In this document: positions 1 to 6,026 of the stretch, piece by piece | Numbering within the stretch: the stretch's first letter is position 1 | Layout of the letters: each line of letters begins with the position of its first letter | Source of the DNA: Acidobacteriota bacterium | GTDB lineage: Bacteria; Acidobacteriota; Terriglobia; Terriglobales; Acidobacteriaceae | Direction of reading: 5' to 3' | DNA length: 6,284 nt | Assembly (NCBI GenBank): GCA_021798235.1 | Contig: JAJZMO010000355.1 | Coordinates: 1 to 6,284 of the forward strand | Made by a program: the position numbers and the translations under genes | Notes under the pieces: generated by a model | Database searches by the model: none | The model's input: the letters and a program-made list of their open reading frames with translations, nothing else | Told to the model about the DNA's origin: nothing

Positions 1-24
1 CATAAGCAGACGTAGTTGGTTCAC
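1..24 (-). CDS. Possible start of an unidentified gene, cut by the left edge
   Basis: On the minus strand a full Shine-Dalgarno core AGGAGG (38 down to 33) lies 8 nt before a GTG at 24-22. From there the frame is open to the window edge and reads M-N-Q-L-R-L-L-M (GTG taken as Met). Upstream the same frame is closed by TGA at 63-61 and offers no other ATG or GTG. An in-frame ATG at 3-1 is an alternative start but has no Shine-Dalgarno. The short hydrophobic opening could be the beginning of a signal peptide or membrane protein, but eight codons cannot show a product. It would be the next gene downstream of ADOP permease B on the same strand, about 170 bp after that gene's stop. What is seen is the ribosome-binding site and the open frame; that a gene exists is inference. 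Confidence 0.35.
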
Positions 25-62
25 AGAGAGGTCCTCCTTCTCTGCGACCCAACCTACTCGTC
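9..62 (-). promoter_or_regulatory. Long imperfect hairpin enclosing the Shine-Dalgarno and GTG start
   Basis: Read as minus-strand RNA, this segment folds back on itself with about 22 pairs. From the base these are GAC/GUC, GUA/UAC, GUUGG/CCAAC, UCG/UGA (with one G-U), CAGAGA/UCUCUG and GG/CC, closing on an AGGA tetraloop. Interruptions are a GA bulge, a G bulge, one G-A mismatch and one A bulge. The AGGAGG sequence occupies the A bulge, the top GG pair and the first three loop bases. The GTG start at 24-22 lies in the stem. The U-G and G-U wobbles fit minus-strand RNA better than plus-strand RNA. The pairing is seen directly; that it controls translation of the gene to the left, like an RNA thermometer or a masked start site, is inference. 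Confidence 0.4.
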
Positions 63-194
63 AGCCACTACGGTCGGCTCCTGGCACGCGAATGCGTCCG
101 CCGCAAAGCGGCTTCGTTCAAACGGGGCAGTATCTCGCAAAAGGAGTTGATGTGTATGCAGGACTAGTAATCCTGCGATTTTTGCTCCCAGAGC
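63..194. other. Gene-free spacer after ADOP permease B, rich in small stem-loops
   Basis: No convincing coding frame is present. Several short inverted repeats follow one another: AGCC/GGCT (63-66 with 76-79), ACGC/GCGT (86-89 with 94-97), GCCGC/GCGGC with an AAA loop (100-112) and GCAGGA/TCCTGC (158-176). Together with the 9-62 hairpin they make the whole stretch look structured. In the minus direction it could be a structured 5' leader for the gene at the left edge, or simply the 3' trailer of the ADOP operon. I see no sigma70 promoter I would defend. Confidence 0.4.
158..183 (+). terminator. Terminator-like hairpin, oriented against the genes
   Basis: On the plus strand a perfect 6-bp stem GCAGGA/TCCTGC with a 7-nt loop is followed by GATTTTT, giving the stem-plus-T-tract form of a weak intrinsic terminator. 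It lies 12 bp beyond the stop of ADOP permease B, but the T-tract is on the plus strand. A minus-strand operon transcript would meet the stem followed by AUACAC, not a U-run. It could stop antisense transcription entering from the left, or be a chance hairpin. I see no better terminator for the minus-strand operon. Confidence 0.25.
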
Positions 195-254
195 TCACTC
201 CATCCGCAACACCCGCATCGGATCCACCCCAGCCGCCCGCCGCGCCGGAACCCA
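195..254. repeat. Direct repeat, copy 1 (3' end of permease B)
   Basis: This matches 2879-2938 at 55 of 60 positions by my hand alignment, at an offset of 2684 bp. It encodes the shared C-terminus V-P-A-R-R-A-A-x-V-D-P-M-R-V-L-R-M-E and stop of both permeases. The repeat reflects paralogy, possibly refreshed by gene conversion. Confidence 0.85.
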
Positions 255-2876
255 GGCGGCAACCAAAGCAACTACCACAATGCCGCACACCGCGCATGCA
301 AAACTCACCGGGTCGTGAGCCTTTAGCTTGTACAGCATAGACCCCATCAGCTTCGCCCCAAACCACATCAACGGGAATCCCACTGCGAGCCCAGCCACCA
401 CCAGCACTAGACTCTCTCTCAGCACCATGCACAGCACCTGCCAGCGCGATGCGCCCAGCGCCATCCGCACACCAATCTCCGCCCTGCGCCGATTCACGCG
501 ATAGGCAAGTGTCCCGTAGAGTCCCACCGCCACCAGCAGCGCCGCCAGCCCGCCAAAAAACAGCGCCAGCCGCGCCATCAGCGCCGATATCGAATAGCCC
601 TTCGCGAACTGCGCCTGGAGCACCATCGGATTCTCCAGCGGCGTATCCGGATCGACTCCCCGCACCACACGCCGAATCTCCGGCAACAATGCCATCGGCT
701 TTTCCGCCGTCCGAACCTCCACGTCCATGTCTATATTCTTGATCGAAGGATCCTGCAGGTAGCTGTACCAGGTCATCGGCACCGGCTTTTCATTCGCGGA
801 GGTGTACTTGCTGTCGTGCACCATCCCCACAATCGTGAAGGCATACTTCGGATAACCCAGTTTGTGTCCGATTGGGGACTCGCCTTTCAAGAATCGCTTC
901 GCCATGGTCTCATTCACCACCGCCACCCATTCGGCCCCCTTCGTATCCGCCGTCGTAATCCCGCGCCCTTGCAGGATTTGAATTCCCAGCGTATGGAAGA
1001 ATCCCGGCGCCACTTCGTTTGTGCGTACGTGTTCACTCGGATAGACGCGCCCATCTAACTCGAGAGTCTCTTTCGTGCTCCATCCCGATCCAGGCCGATT
1101 TTGCGCCAGCGTCACCCCTTGCACACCCGGTAACTCGCCCAACTTCTCCGTCAATTCCCGGTAGTATGCCAGCTTCGCCGCGCTCCCCGTCACGCCCACC
1201 GGAGGAGCCCCAAACGCCAGCACCCGACTCGCCTTCATTCCCAGATTCACATCCTGGTAGTTCCAAAGTGTACGCACGAGCAGCCCCGCTCCAAACAGCA
1301 AGGCCACGCAAAGCGCCATCTGCCCGACCACCAGCACCTTCCCCGTCAGCACGCGGCTCCGGCTCTCCGTCGCCTGCCCGGCACCCGATTTCATCGCCTG
1401 CATCACCGGCGCATTCACCGCCGCCCGCAACGGAGCCAGTCCAAACACCAGCGCCGCCAATGCTGAAATCCCCAGCGTAAACAGCAGCACCCGCCCATCC
1501 GGAGCCAGGCTCACCTCCAGGTCCGCCCAAATCCCCAGCCAGTGCGTCGCGACCAGCGCAAATCCCCACCCCAGTGCAGCCCCCGCGCCTGTCAGCAGCA
1601 GGCTCTCGGTCAGTAACTGCCGGAACAGCGGCCATCGCCGCGCACCCAGCGCCAGCCGCATCGCAAACTCCCGCTCTCGCGATGCATTCCGCGCGCCCAT
1701 CAACATCGTGATGTTCACGCACGCAATCAGCATCACCAGCGCCACCATCCCCATCAGCACATGCAACGGCTGCTCATAATCCTGCGTCGCCGTCCCTAAT
1801 CCCCGCGCCGGAATCATCTCCAGCTTCAACGGCGGCTGTTCGCCATTCACATCCTTCCCCACCGTCTCCAGCGCCGCCCGCTTGAACACCGGATCCATCA
1901 CCGCCAGCGCCTGCGCCTTCGTCACGCCCGGCCGCAGCCGCACCATCAGCATCAGCGTCCACCAGTTCGGATCCCAAACCGTTTTCATCGTCGCGGGCGT
2001 ACCCCATGCCCCCAGCGTGCGTCGATCCTGCAGCGGAACCCACACATCCGTCTTCACCCCGCCCGACTCCACTCCATAGAAATGCGGTCCCGCCACGCCG
2101 ATCACCGTCATCGCCACGCCATTCACATACAGAGTCTTGCCCACCACATCTGGATTCCGGTTAAACCGCCGCGTCCAGTACCCATAACTCAGCACTGCCG
2201 TCTGCGTATGGTTCTTCTCGTCGGCTTCGGTAAACCCGCGTCCCGCCGCCATGCGCACGCCCAGCCCGGAGAAGAAATTCCCACTCACCTCAACGGCTTC
2301 GACCGCTTGCGCAGTGTTTCCATAACGCACCGCCGTTTTACCGAGCGCCAGCGGCACATATGCAATCAAATCGGCAAACACGCTCTTATTCGCGCGCAGC
2401 CGCCTGTAAACGTTAATTCCGTAGGTGTAGCGCGGATCCCCTGTTTCGCCCACACCGTTCGGCATGTTCTCATGCGCCAGGTAAAACAACCGCTGCGGAT
2501 TCCGCACCGGAAGCCCACGCAACAGCACCGCATTCATCGCGCTGAAGATCGCCGTCGTCGCCCCAATCCCCAGCGCCAGCGTCAGCACCACCGTCGCCGT
2601 AAATCCCGGCGACTTCTTCATCTGCCGCAGCGCATATTTCATATCCCACCACAGCCCTTCCAGCCACAACACCGCATCGGCACTCACGGTCCGCTCCCGC
2701 ATCACTTGCAGATTCCCAAACCGCAACCGCGCCGCCCGCCGCGCTTCCTCTTCGTTCATTCCCGAACGCACCCCGTCCTCTGCCGCCATCTCCAGATGCG
2801 AACGCAGCTCCGCCTCTATCTCCGCGTCCACCCGCTCGCGCCGAAACAAATTCCGCAACCGCCGCATCATCCCCAT
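195..2876 (-). CDS. ADOP-family orphan ABC permease B (MacB/FtsX-like), 893 aa
   Basis: Inner-membrane protein of the acidobacterial duplicated orphan permease family, related to the permease part of MacB, LolC and FtsX. Order of parts: cytoplasmic permease-prefix region (1-90); first membrane helix (about 92-119); extracytoplasmic MacB-type domain (about 120-370); three helices (371-393, 418-445, 463-485) with the coupling-like motif REFAMRLALGARR (402-414); fifth helix (512-535); second extracytoplasmic domain (536-765); three helices (766-792, 820-841, 856-876) with the matching motif AEIGVRMALGASR (799-811). So there are two permease halves in one chain, eight helices in all. No ATP-binding domain is fused or adjacent. 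The start at 2876 is chosen because GGAG lies 5 nt upstream and because it aligns residue for residue with the start of permease A. The same frame stays open upstream to 3257, but that extension lies inside permease A and looks random. ATGs at 2870 and 2867 are alternatives. The last helix has a C-A-V-C pair (861-864) absent from permease A. Substrate unknown. Confidence 0.93.
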   Translation of the reverse strand: MGMMRRLRNLFRRERVDAEIEAELRSHLEMAAEDGVRSGMNEEEARRAARLRFGNLQVMRERTVSADAVLWLEGLWWDMKYALRQMKKSPGFTATVVLTLALGIGATTAIFSAMNAVLLRGLPVRNPQRLFYLAHENMPNGVGETGDPRYTYGINVYRRLRANKSVFADLIAYVPLALGKTAVRYGNTAQAVEAVEVSGNFFSGLGVRMAAGRGFTEADEKNHTQTAVLSYGYWTRRFNRNPDVVGKTLYVNGVAMTVIGVAGPHFYGVESGGVKTDVWVPLQDRRTLGAWGTPATMKTVWDPNWWTLMLMVRLRPGVTKAQALAVMDPVFKRAALETVGKDVNGEQPPLKLEMIPARGLGTATQDYEQPLHVLMGMVALVMLIACVNITMLMGARNASREREFAMRLALGARRWPLFRQLLTESLLLTGAGAALGWGFALVATHWLGIWADLEVSLAPDGRVLLFTLGISALAALVFGLAPLRAAVNAPVMQAMKSGAGQATESRSRVLTGKVLVVGQMALCVALLFGAGLLVRTLWNYQDVNLGMKASRVLAFGAPPVGVTGSAAKLAYYRELTEKLGELPGVQGVTLAQNRPGSGWSTKETLELDGRVYPSEHVRTNEVAPGFFHTLGIQILQGRGITTADTKGAEWVAVVNETMAKRFLKGESPIGHKLGYPKYAFTIVGMVHDSKYTSANEKPVPMTWYSYLQDPSIKNIDMDVEVRTAEKPMALLPEIRRVVRGVDPDTPLENPMVLQAQFAKGYSISALMARLALFFGGLAALLVAVGLYGTLAYRVNRRRAEIGVRMALGASRWQVLCMVLRESLVLVVAGLAVGFPLMWFGAKLMGSMLYKLKAHDPVSFACAVCGIVVVALVAAWVPARRAAGVDPMRVLRME
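2581..2647. repeat. Direct repeat, copy 1 (first membrane helix region of permease B)
   Basis: This matches 5265-5331 at 62 of 67 positions, at the same 2684-bp offset as the C-terminal repeat. It encodes about residues 77-98, including the motif YALRQMKKSPGF just before and into the first membrane helix. DNA similarity here is well above that of the central parts of the two genes. Confidence 0.85.
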
Positions 2877-2885
2877 ACTCACTCC
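2877..2885 (-). promoter_or_regulatory. Stop-start junction with embedded Shine-Dalgarno
   Basis: The end of permease A and the start of permease B read GGAG-TGA-GT-ATG on the minus strand. GGAG (2885-2882) overlaps the last Glu codon of A and the first base of its TGA stop (2881-2879). Only two bases separate that stop from the ATG of B (2876-2874). This spacing is typical of translational coupling, so the two permeases are probably made from one mRNA in linked amounts. Confidence 0.75.
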
Positions 2886-2938
2886 ATCCGCAGCACCCGC
2901 ATCGGGTCCACACTCGCCGCCCGCCGCGCCGGAACCCA
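2879..2938. repeat. Direct repeat, copy 2 (3' end of permease A)
   Basis: Partner of 195-254, with 55 of 60 positions identical. The pair brackets the entire permease B gene as direct repeats, so recombination between them could remove or duplicate B exactly, leaving an intact C-terminus. Confidence 0.85.
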
Positions 2939-5560
2939 TCCCGCCAGCGCCGCGCATGCCAGCAGAATCATCACCGCCGCAGCCAGTGTGAAACCATCCA
3001 GCGGTCTCACCTTGTAGAGCAGGCTTGCCAGGTACCGCGTCAAGACCATCGCTGCCGCCAGCCCCGCCAGCACACCCGTCGCGCCCAATGCCATCGCCTG
3101 CCGCAGCGTCCTCCACTGCACATCCGCACGGGTTGCGCCCAGCGCAATGCGAATCGCAATCTCCCGCATTCGCTCCGCCACCGAATACGCCAGCACGCCA
3201 TAAATCCCCAGCAATGCCAATGCCAGCGCAATTCCCGCAAATGATGTCAGCACCCATGTATTGAACCGCCGAGGAGCCTCCGTCGCCGCAACCACTTGCC
3301 CCATCGTGCGCAAATCCGTGACCGCCAGCAGCGGATCGGCCTGATGCACCGCCTGCGTGAATTCTCTTTCCAGCGCCCGCGGATCGCCCTCCGTCCGCAC
3401 CACCGCGTGTATCGATCCCACCACGCCAATCATCCTTGCGTAATGCCCCAGATCGGCCGCTGCCTGCGAAACCGGCTCATACATCGCGACATCCTGCTTC
3501 TTGTCCAACGGATTGTCGCTCACATCGCCCACCACCCCTACGACCGTCATCTTCGGCATCGCGTTCTGGTAGCTCGGTCCCACCTTGATATGCGTTCCCA
3601 GGGGATCGCGCCCAGCGAAATATTTCCTCGCCAGCGACTGGCTGATAATCACCACCAGCGGCGCCCCCGGCAGATCGTCCGCCGCGTTGAAGTACCTTCC
3701 CTCGATCAGCGGAATCCCTAATGCGCGGAAATACTCCCCCGCTGTCAGGTAATTCGACGCCATCGAATACTCTTCCCCAACCTGCCGTACATACCCCTGC
3801 GCCGCAAACAACCGGCTCGAATTCCGCCCCACCACCGGTATGTTGCTCGCGAATCCAACCGCCCTCACGCCCGGCAACTCTCCAACCCGCTCCCGCAGGT
3901 TCTGCAGAAACTCGTCCACTTTCTCCTGTGTCGGATAGCTCTCCTTCGGCAGTCCCACAAATGCCGTCACCACGTGCTCCGGCCGGAACCCAGGATTCGT
4001 TCCCAACATCCGCGCAAAGCTACGCAGCAGCAGACCCGCACTCACCAGCAGCAGCATCGCCAGCGCCACCTCGGCCACCACCAACGCATTGCGCAGCCGG
4101 TTCTGCGAGCGCCCCTGCCCCGTCGCTTGTCCGCCCTCCCGCATCGAATCCATCACTTCGGCCTTCGCGCTCGCCAGCGCCGGAGCCAGGCCGCACACCA
4201 GCCCCGTCGCGCACACCAGTCCCATCGCCAGCAATACCACTGGCCAGTCAATGCTGACCGTGTGCATCCGCGGCAGCGAGTTCGGCAGCGTTCCGGCTCC
4301 CCAGCGCACCGCCAGCGCGGCCAATCCCATACCCACGGCTCCGCCCGTCACGCTCAACACCAGCGCCTCGATCAGCAATTGCCGCAGCAGCGTCTTCCGT
4401 GCCGCGCCCAATGCCATCCTCACCCCGAACTCCCGCCGCCGTCCCGCCGCCCGCACCAGCAGCAGGTTTGCCAGGTTCGCGCATGCTATCAGCAGAATCA
4501 GCACCACCGCGCCCATCAGGGTTCGCAGCAGCGGACGCGCTTCGGCTACCGTCTGCTCCTTCAGCCCGCGGAGTGAAATCGAGAGACGCGCACCCGGAAC
4601 TCTCGCCTGGACAATCTCCAGCACCCGCGCCGCATCCTGCCGCGCCTGCTGCATCGTCACGCCCGGCTTCAGCCGCGCCACCGCTCCGTAGTCCATGTTG
4701 TCCGCTTCCGCGGCCTTCTCTGCCGGGGTCAGACTCAGCGGCACCCACAGATCATGTGGCGCGATTCCACCCAGCCCCGACGGTGTCGCGAAGCCCCGCG
4801 GCATCACGCCGATAATCGTGTATGGCCGCAGGTTCAAGTCGATCGTCTCGCCCACCACACCCCGGCTGCCGTCGAACCGGTTCTTCCACAGCGCATAGCT
4901 GATCACCGCAACCGGAACACCGTTCTCATCCTCCTGCTGTGTAAAGGTCCTGCCCATCAACGGCTTCACGCCAAGCACGGGAAACATCGCCGCGCTCACC
5001 CGCTCTGCCCGCGCCCGAAAGGGCTCGCCCTTGCCGGACACGTCATAGCTCGCATCGATAAATCCCGCCACGCCCGTAAACGCCCGGCTTTCGCGCTGAT
5101 ACGTCACTACATCCGGAGCCGACAAATCGGCCTTGGACCCGAAATGTTCGATACCCTCGTGCAGCACCACCAGCCGGCTCGCCTGCGGATACGGCAGCGG
5201 GCGCAGCAGCACCGCATACACCACGGAAAACACTGCCGTCACCCCGCCAATCCCCAGCCCCAGCGTCAGCACCACCGTCACCGCAAATCCCGGCGACTTC
5301 TTCATCTGTCGCAGCGCATACTTCACATCCCGCCAAAGCCCCTCCACCCACAGCGCCGCATCTGCTCCCACCGTCCGCTCGCGCATCACCTGCAGATTTC
5401 CGAACCGCACCCGCGCCACCCGCCGGGCTTCCTCCTCGCTCACCCCCGCGCGAACCGCGTCCTCCACCGCCATCTCCAGATGCGCGCGCAGCTCCGCATC
5501 AATCTCCGCCTCCACCCGCTCCCGCCGAAACAGATTGATGATTCTCCGCCATAGCCTCAT
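2879..5560 (-). CDS. ADOP-family orphan ABC permease A (MacB/FtsX-like), 893 aa
   Basis: Second member of the acidobacterial duplicated orphan permease family, inner membrane. Order of parts: permease-prefix region (1-90, containing F-R-R-E-R-V-E-A-E-I and Y-A-L-R-Q-M-K-K-S-P-G-F); first helix (about 93-119); extracytoplasmic MacB-type domain (120-345); three helices (346-368, 396-418, 440-463) with REFGVRMALGAAR (376-388); fifth helix (490-513); second extracytoplasmic domain (514-766); three helices (767-792, 819-843, 857-877) with REIAIRIALGATR (799-811). The two motifs show the internal duplication. The start at 5560 has GGGG at 5571-5568, 7 nt upstream, and gives the expected M-R-L-W-R-R opening; an ATG at 5567 is out of frame. 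It follows padR after 78 bp and probably shares its transcript. No ATPase is encoded nearby, so either an ATPase elsewhere serves it or it works without one. In MacB and LolC such permeases move substrates mechanically from the periplasmic side; whether ADOPs do so is unknown. Confidence 0.94.
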   Translation of the reverse strand: MRLWRRIINLFRRERVEAEIDAELRAHLEMAVEDAVRAGVSEEEARRVARVRFGNLQVMRERTVGADAALWVEGLWRDVKYALRQMKKSPGFAVTVVLTLGLGIGGVTAVFSVVYAVLLRPLPYPQASRLVVLHEGIEHFGSKADLSAPDVVTYQRESRAFTGVAGFIDASYDVSGKGEPFRARAERVSAAMFPVLGVKPLMGRTFTQQEDENGVPVAVISYALWKNRFDGSRGVVGETIDLNLRPYTIIGVMPRGFATPSGLGGIAPHDLWVPLSLTPAEKAAEADNMDYGAVARLKPGVTMQQARQDAARVLEIVQARVPGARLSISLRGLKEQTVAEARPLLRTLMGAVVLILLIACANLANLLLVRAAGRRREFGVRMALGAARKTLLRQLLIEALVLSVTGGAVGMGLAALAVRWGAGTLPNSLPRMHTVSIDWPVVLLAMGLVCATGLVCGLAPALASAKAEVMDSMREGGQATGQGRSQNRLRNALVVAEVALAMLLLVSAGLLLRSFARMLGTNPGFRPEHVVTAFVGLPKESYPTQEKVDEFLQNLRERVGELPGVRAVGFASNIPVVGRNSSRLFAAQGYVRQVGEEYSMASNYLTAGEYFRALGIPLIEGRYFNAADDLPGAPLVVIISQSLARKYFAGRDPLGTHIKVGPSYQNAMPKMTVVGVVGDVSDNPLDKKQDVAMYEPVSQAAADLGHYARMIGVVGSIHAVVRTEGDPRALEREFTQAVHQADPLLAVTDLRTMGQVVAATEAPRRFNTWVLTSFAGIALALALLGIYGVLAYSVAERMREIAIRIALGATRADVQWRTLRQAMALGATGVLAGLAAAMVLTRYLASLLYKVRPLDGFTLAAAVMILLACAALAGWVPARRAASVDPMRVLRME
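5265..5331. repeat. Direct repeat, copy 2 (first membrane helix region of permease A)
   Basis: Partner of 2581-2647, with 62 of 67 positions identical, covering about residues 77-98 of permease A. Confidence 0.85.
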
Positions 5561-5638
5561 AAATCATCCCCTTCGCTCGCTTCGCAAGACATCCTTCGGA
5601 CGAACCTGCGGAAAAGCACTCTGGAACGGATAGCTCCA
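5561..5638. other. padR to ADOP A spacer, 78 bp
   Basis: It contains the GGGG ribosome-binding site of permease A at 5568-5571. I find no recognisable promoter and no convincing terminator hairpin, only a 3-bp TCC/GGA stem near 5591-5599 without a T-tract. Read-through from padR into the permeases is therefore the simplest view. Confidence 0.5.
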
Positions 5639-5965
5639 CTACGAGTAACGCATGACTGCCTGCACACCTTTCACGAGTTCCTCAAAGTCACCTTCGGCCT
5701 GCCGCAGCCGCCTGCGCCCCGCCGCCGTCAGACGGTAATACTTCGCGCGCCGCCCGGTTTCCGTCAGTGCCCACTCCGACCCAATCCAGCCGCTGTTCTC
5801 CATACGGTGCAGCGCCGGATACAGAGAGCCTTCCTCCACACGCAGCAAATCATCACTTGCCCGCTGAATATGGAGCACAATCCCGTACCCATGCAGCTTG
5901 CCGCGCTGCGATAAGGTCTTCAGCACCAGCAAATCCAGGCTTCCCTGCAGGTCATTCCTTGCCAT
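5639..5965 (-). CDS. PadR-family transcriptional regulator (acidobacterial ADOP-associated type), 108 aa
   Basis: Small DNA-binding repressor-type protein with a winged-helix fold, acting in the cytoplasm. First helix about 9-20 (S-L-D-L-L-V-L-K-T-L). Second helix about 24-38 with the family hallmark H-G-Y-G (25-28). Recognition helix about 45-58 (E-G-S-L-Y-P-A-L-H-R-M-E). Basic wing about 60-79 (I-G-S-E-W...R-R-A-K-Y-Y-R-L-T). C-terminal helix about 80-104, for dimer contact. At 108 aa it is the short PadR form without a large C-terminal domain. The start at 5965 is preferred because AGGGG sits 7 nt upstream. The in-frame ATG at 5983 adds six residues, lacks a Shine-Dalgarno and would fall almost at the transcription start. 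It lies directly upstream of two ADOP permeases, the usual pairing in Acidobacteriota, and downstream of a promoter with two inverted repeats. It probably represses itself and the permeases until an unknown signal binds. Confidence 0.93.
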   Translation of the reverse strand: MARNDLQGSLDLLVLKTLSQRGKLHGYGIVLHIQRASDDLLRVEEGSLYPALHRMENSGWIGSEWALTETGRRAKYYRLTAAGRRRLRQAEGDFEELVKGVQAVMRYS

Positions 5966-5972
5966 AGAAATA

Positions 5973-5977
5973 CCCCT
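5973..5977 (-). promoter_or_regulatory. Ribosome binding site that fixes the padR start
   Basis: AGGGG on the minus strand, 7 nt before the ATG at 5965. The site lies inside the coding extension that an ATG at 5983 would create, which argues for the shorter 108-aa protein. Confidence 0.7.
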
Positions 5978-5982
5978 ATGCA

Positions 5983-5996
5983 TCTCAGTATTGAGA
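5983..5996. promoter_or_regulatory. Inverted repeat over the padR transcription start, candidate operator
   Basis: TCTCA-GTAT-TGAGA is a perfect 5-bp inverted repeat with a 4-bp centre. It begins directly next to the -10 hexamer and spans roughly -6 to +8 relative to the start expected near 5990. A dimeric PadR protein bound here would block initiation. Symmetry and position are seen; binding is inferred. A near copy lies at 6136-6149. Confidence 0.55.
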
Positions 5997-6026
5997 AATA
6001 TAGACCTAGAAAACTAGGTGTGTCAA
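5997..6026 (-). promoter_or_regulatory. Sigma70-type promoter of the padR-ADOP operon
   Basis: On the minus strand a consensus -35 TTGACA (6026-6021) is followed by an 18-bp spacer and TATATT (6002-5997), five of six matches to TATAAT. The start is predicted near 5990, giving a leader of about 25 nt to the padR ATG at 5965. I see no other credible promoter in front of padR, so this one probably drives padR and both permeases. Confidence 0.7.
6004..6019. promoter_or_regulatory. Inverted repeat in the promoter spacer, candidate operator
   Basis: ACCTAG-AAAA-CTAGGT is a perfect 6-bp inverted repeat with a 4-bp centre, lying entirely between the -35 and -10 hexamers. A dimer bound there would compete with RNA polymerase. 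Its sequence differs from the 5983-5996 repeat, so the two may serve different proteins or form a composite site. Confidence 0.55.

Noticed and set aside
58..64. Hammerhead ribozyme suspected from CUGACGA on the minus strand
   Set aside because: The CUGANGA half is present but the required GAAA after the following stem is missing (it reads GUC), so the catalytic core is incomplete.
137..186. tRNA suspected from the CAGGA-CTAGTAA-TCCTG arm with an AGT anticodon-like loop
   Set aside because: No T-arm, no D-arm and no 7-bp acceptor stem can be placed around it; AGT is also an unusual bacterial threonine anticodon.
2082..3017. 311-residue plus-strand open frame (also others at 3721-4257 and 4754-5554)
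   Set aside because: These are antisense to the permeases, with His/Arg/Pro/Gln-rich composition typical of the reverse frame of GC-rich genes, and they cross gene boundaries. They are shadows.
2877..3257. N-terminal extension of permease B to an ATG at 3257 (1020-aa frame)
   Set aside because: The extra 127 residues lie wholly within the permease A gene in another frame, are Gly/Ala/Cys-rich without family similarity, and the start at 2876 has a Shine-Dalgarno and matches the paralogue's start exactly.
5639..5983. Longer padR starting at ATG 5983 (114 aa)
   Set aside because: No Shine-Dalgarno, and the start would lie only about 7 nt after the predicted transcription start; ATG 5965 has AGGGG at good spacing.
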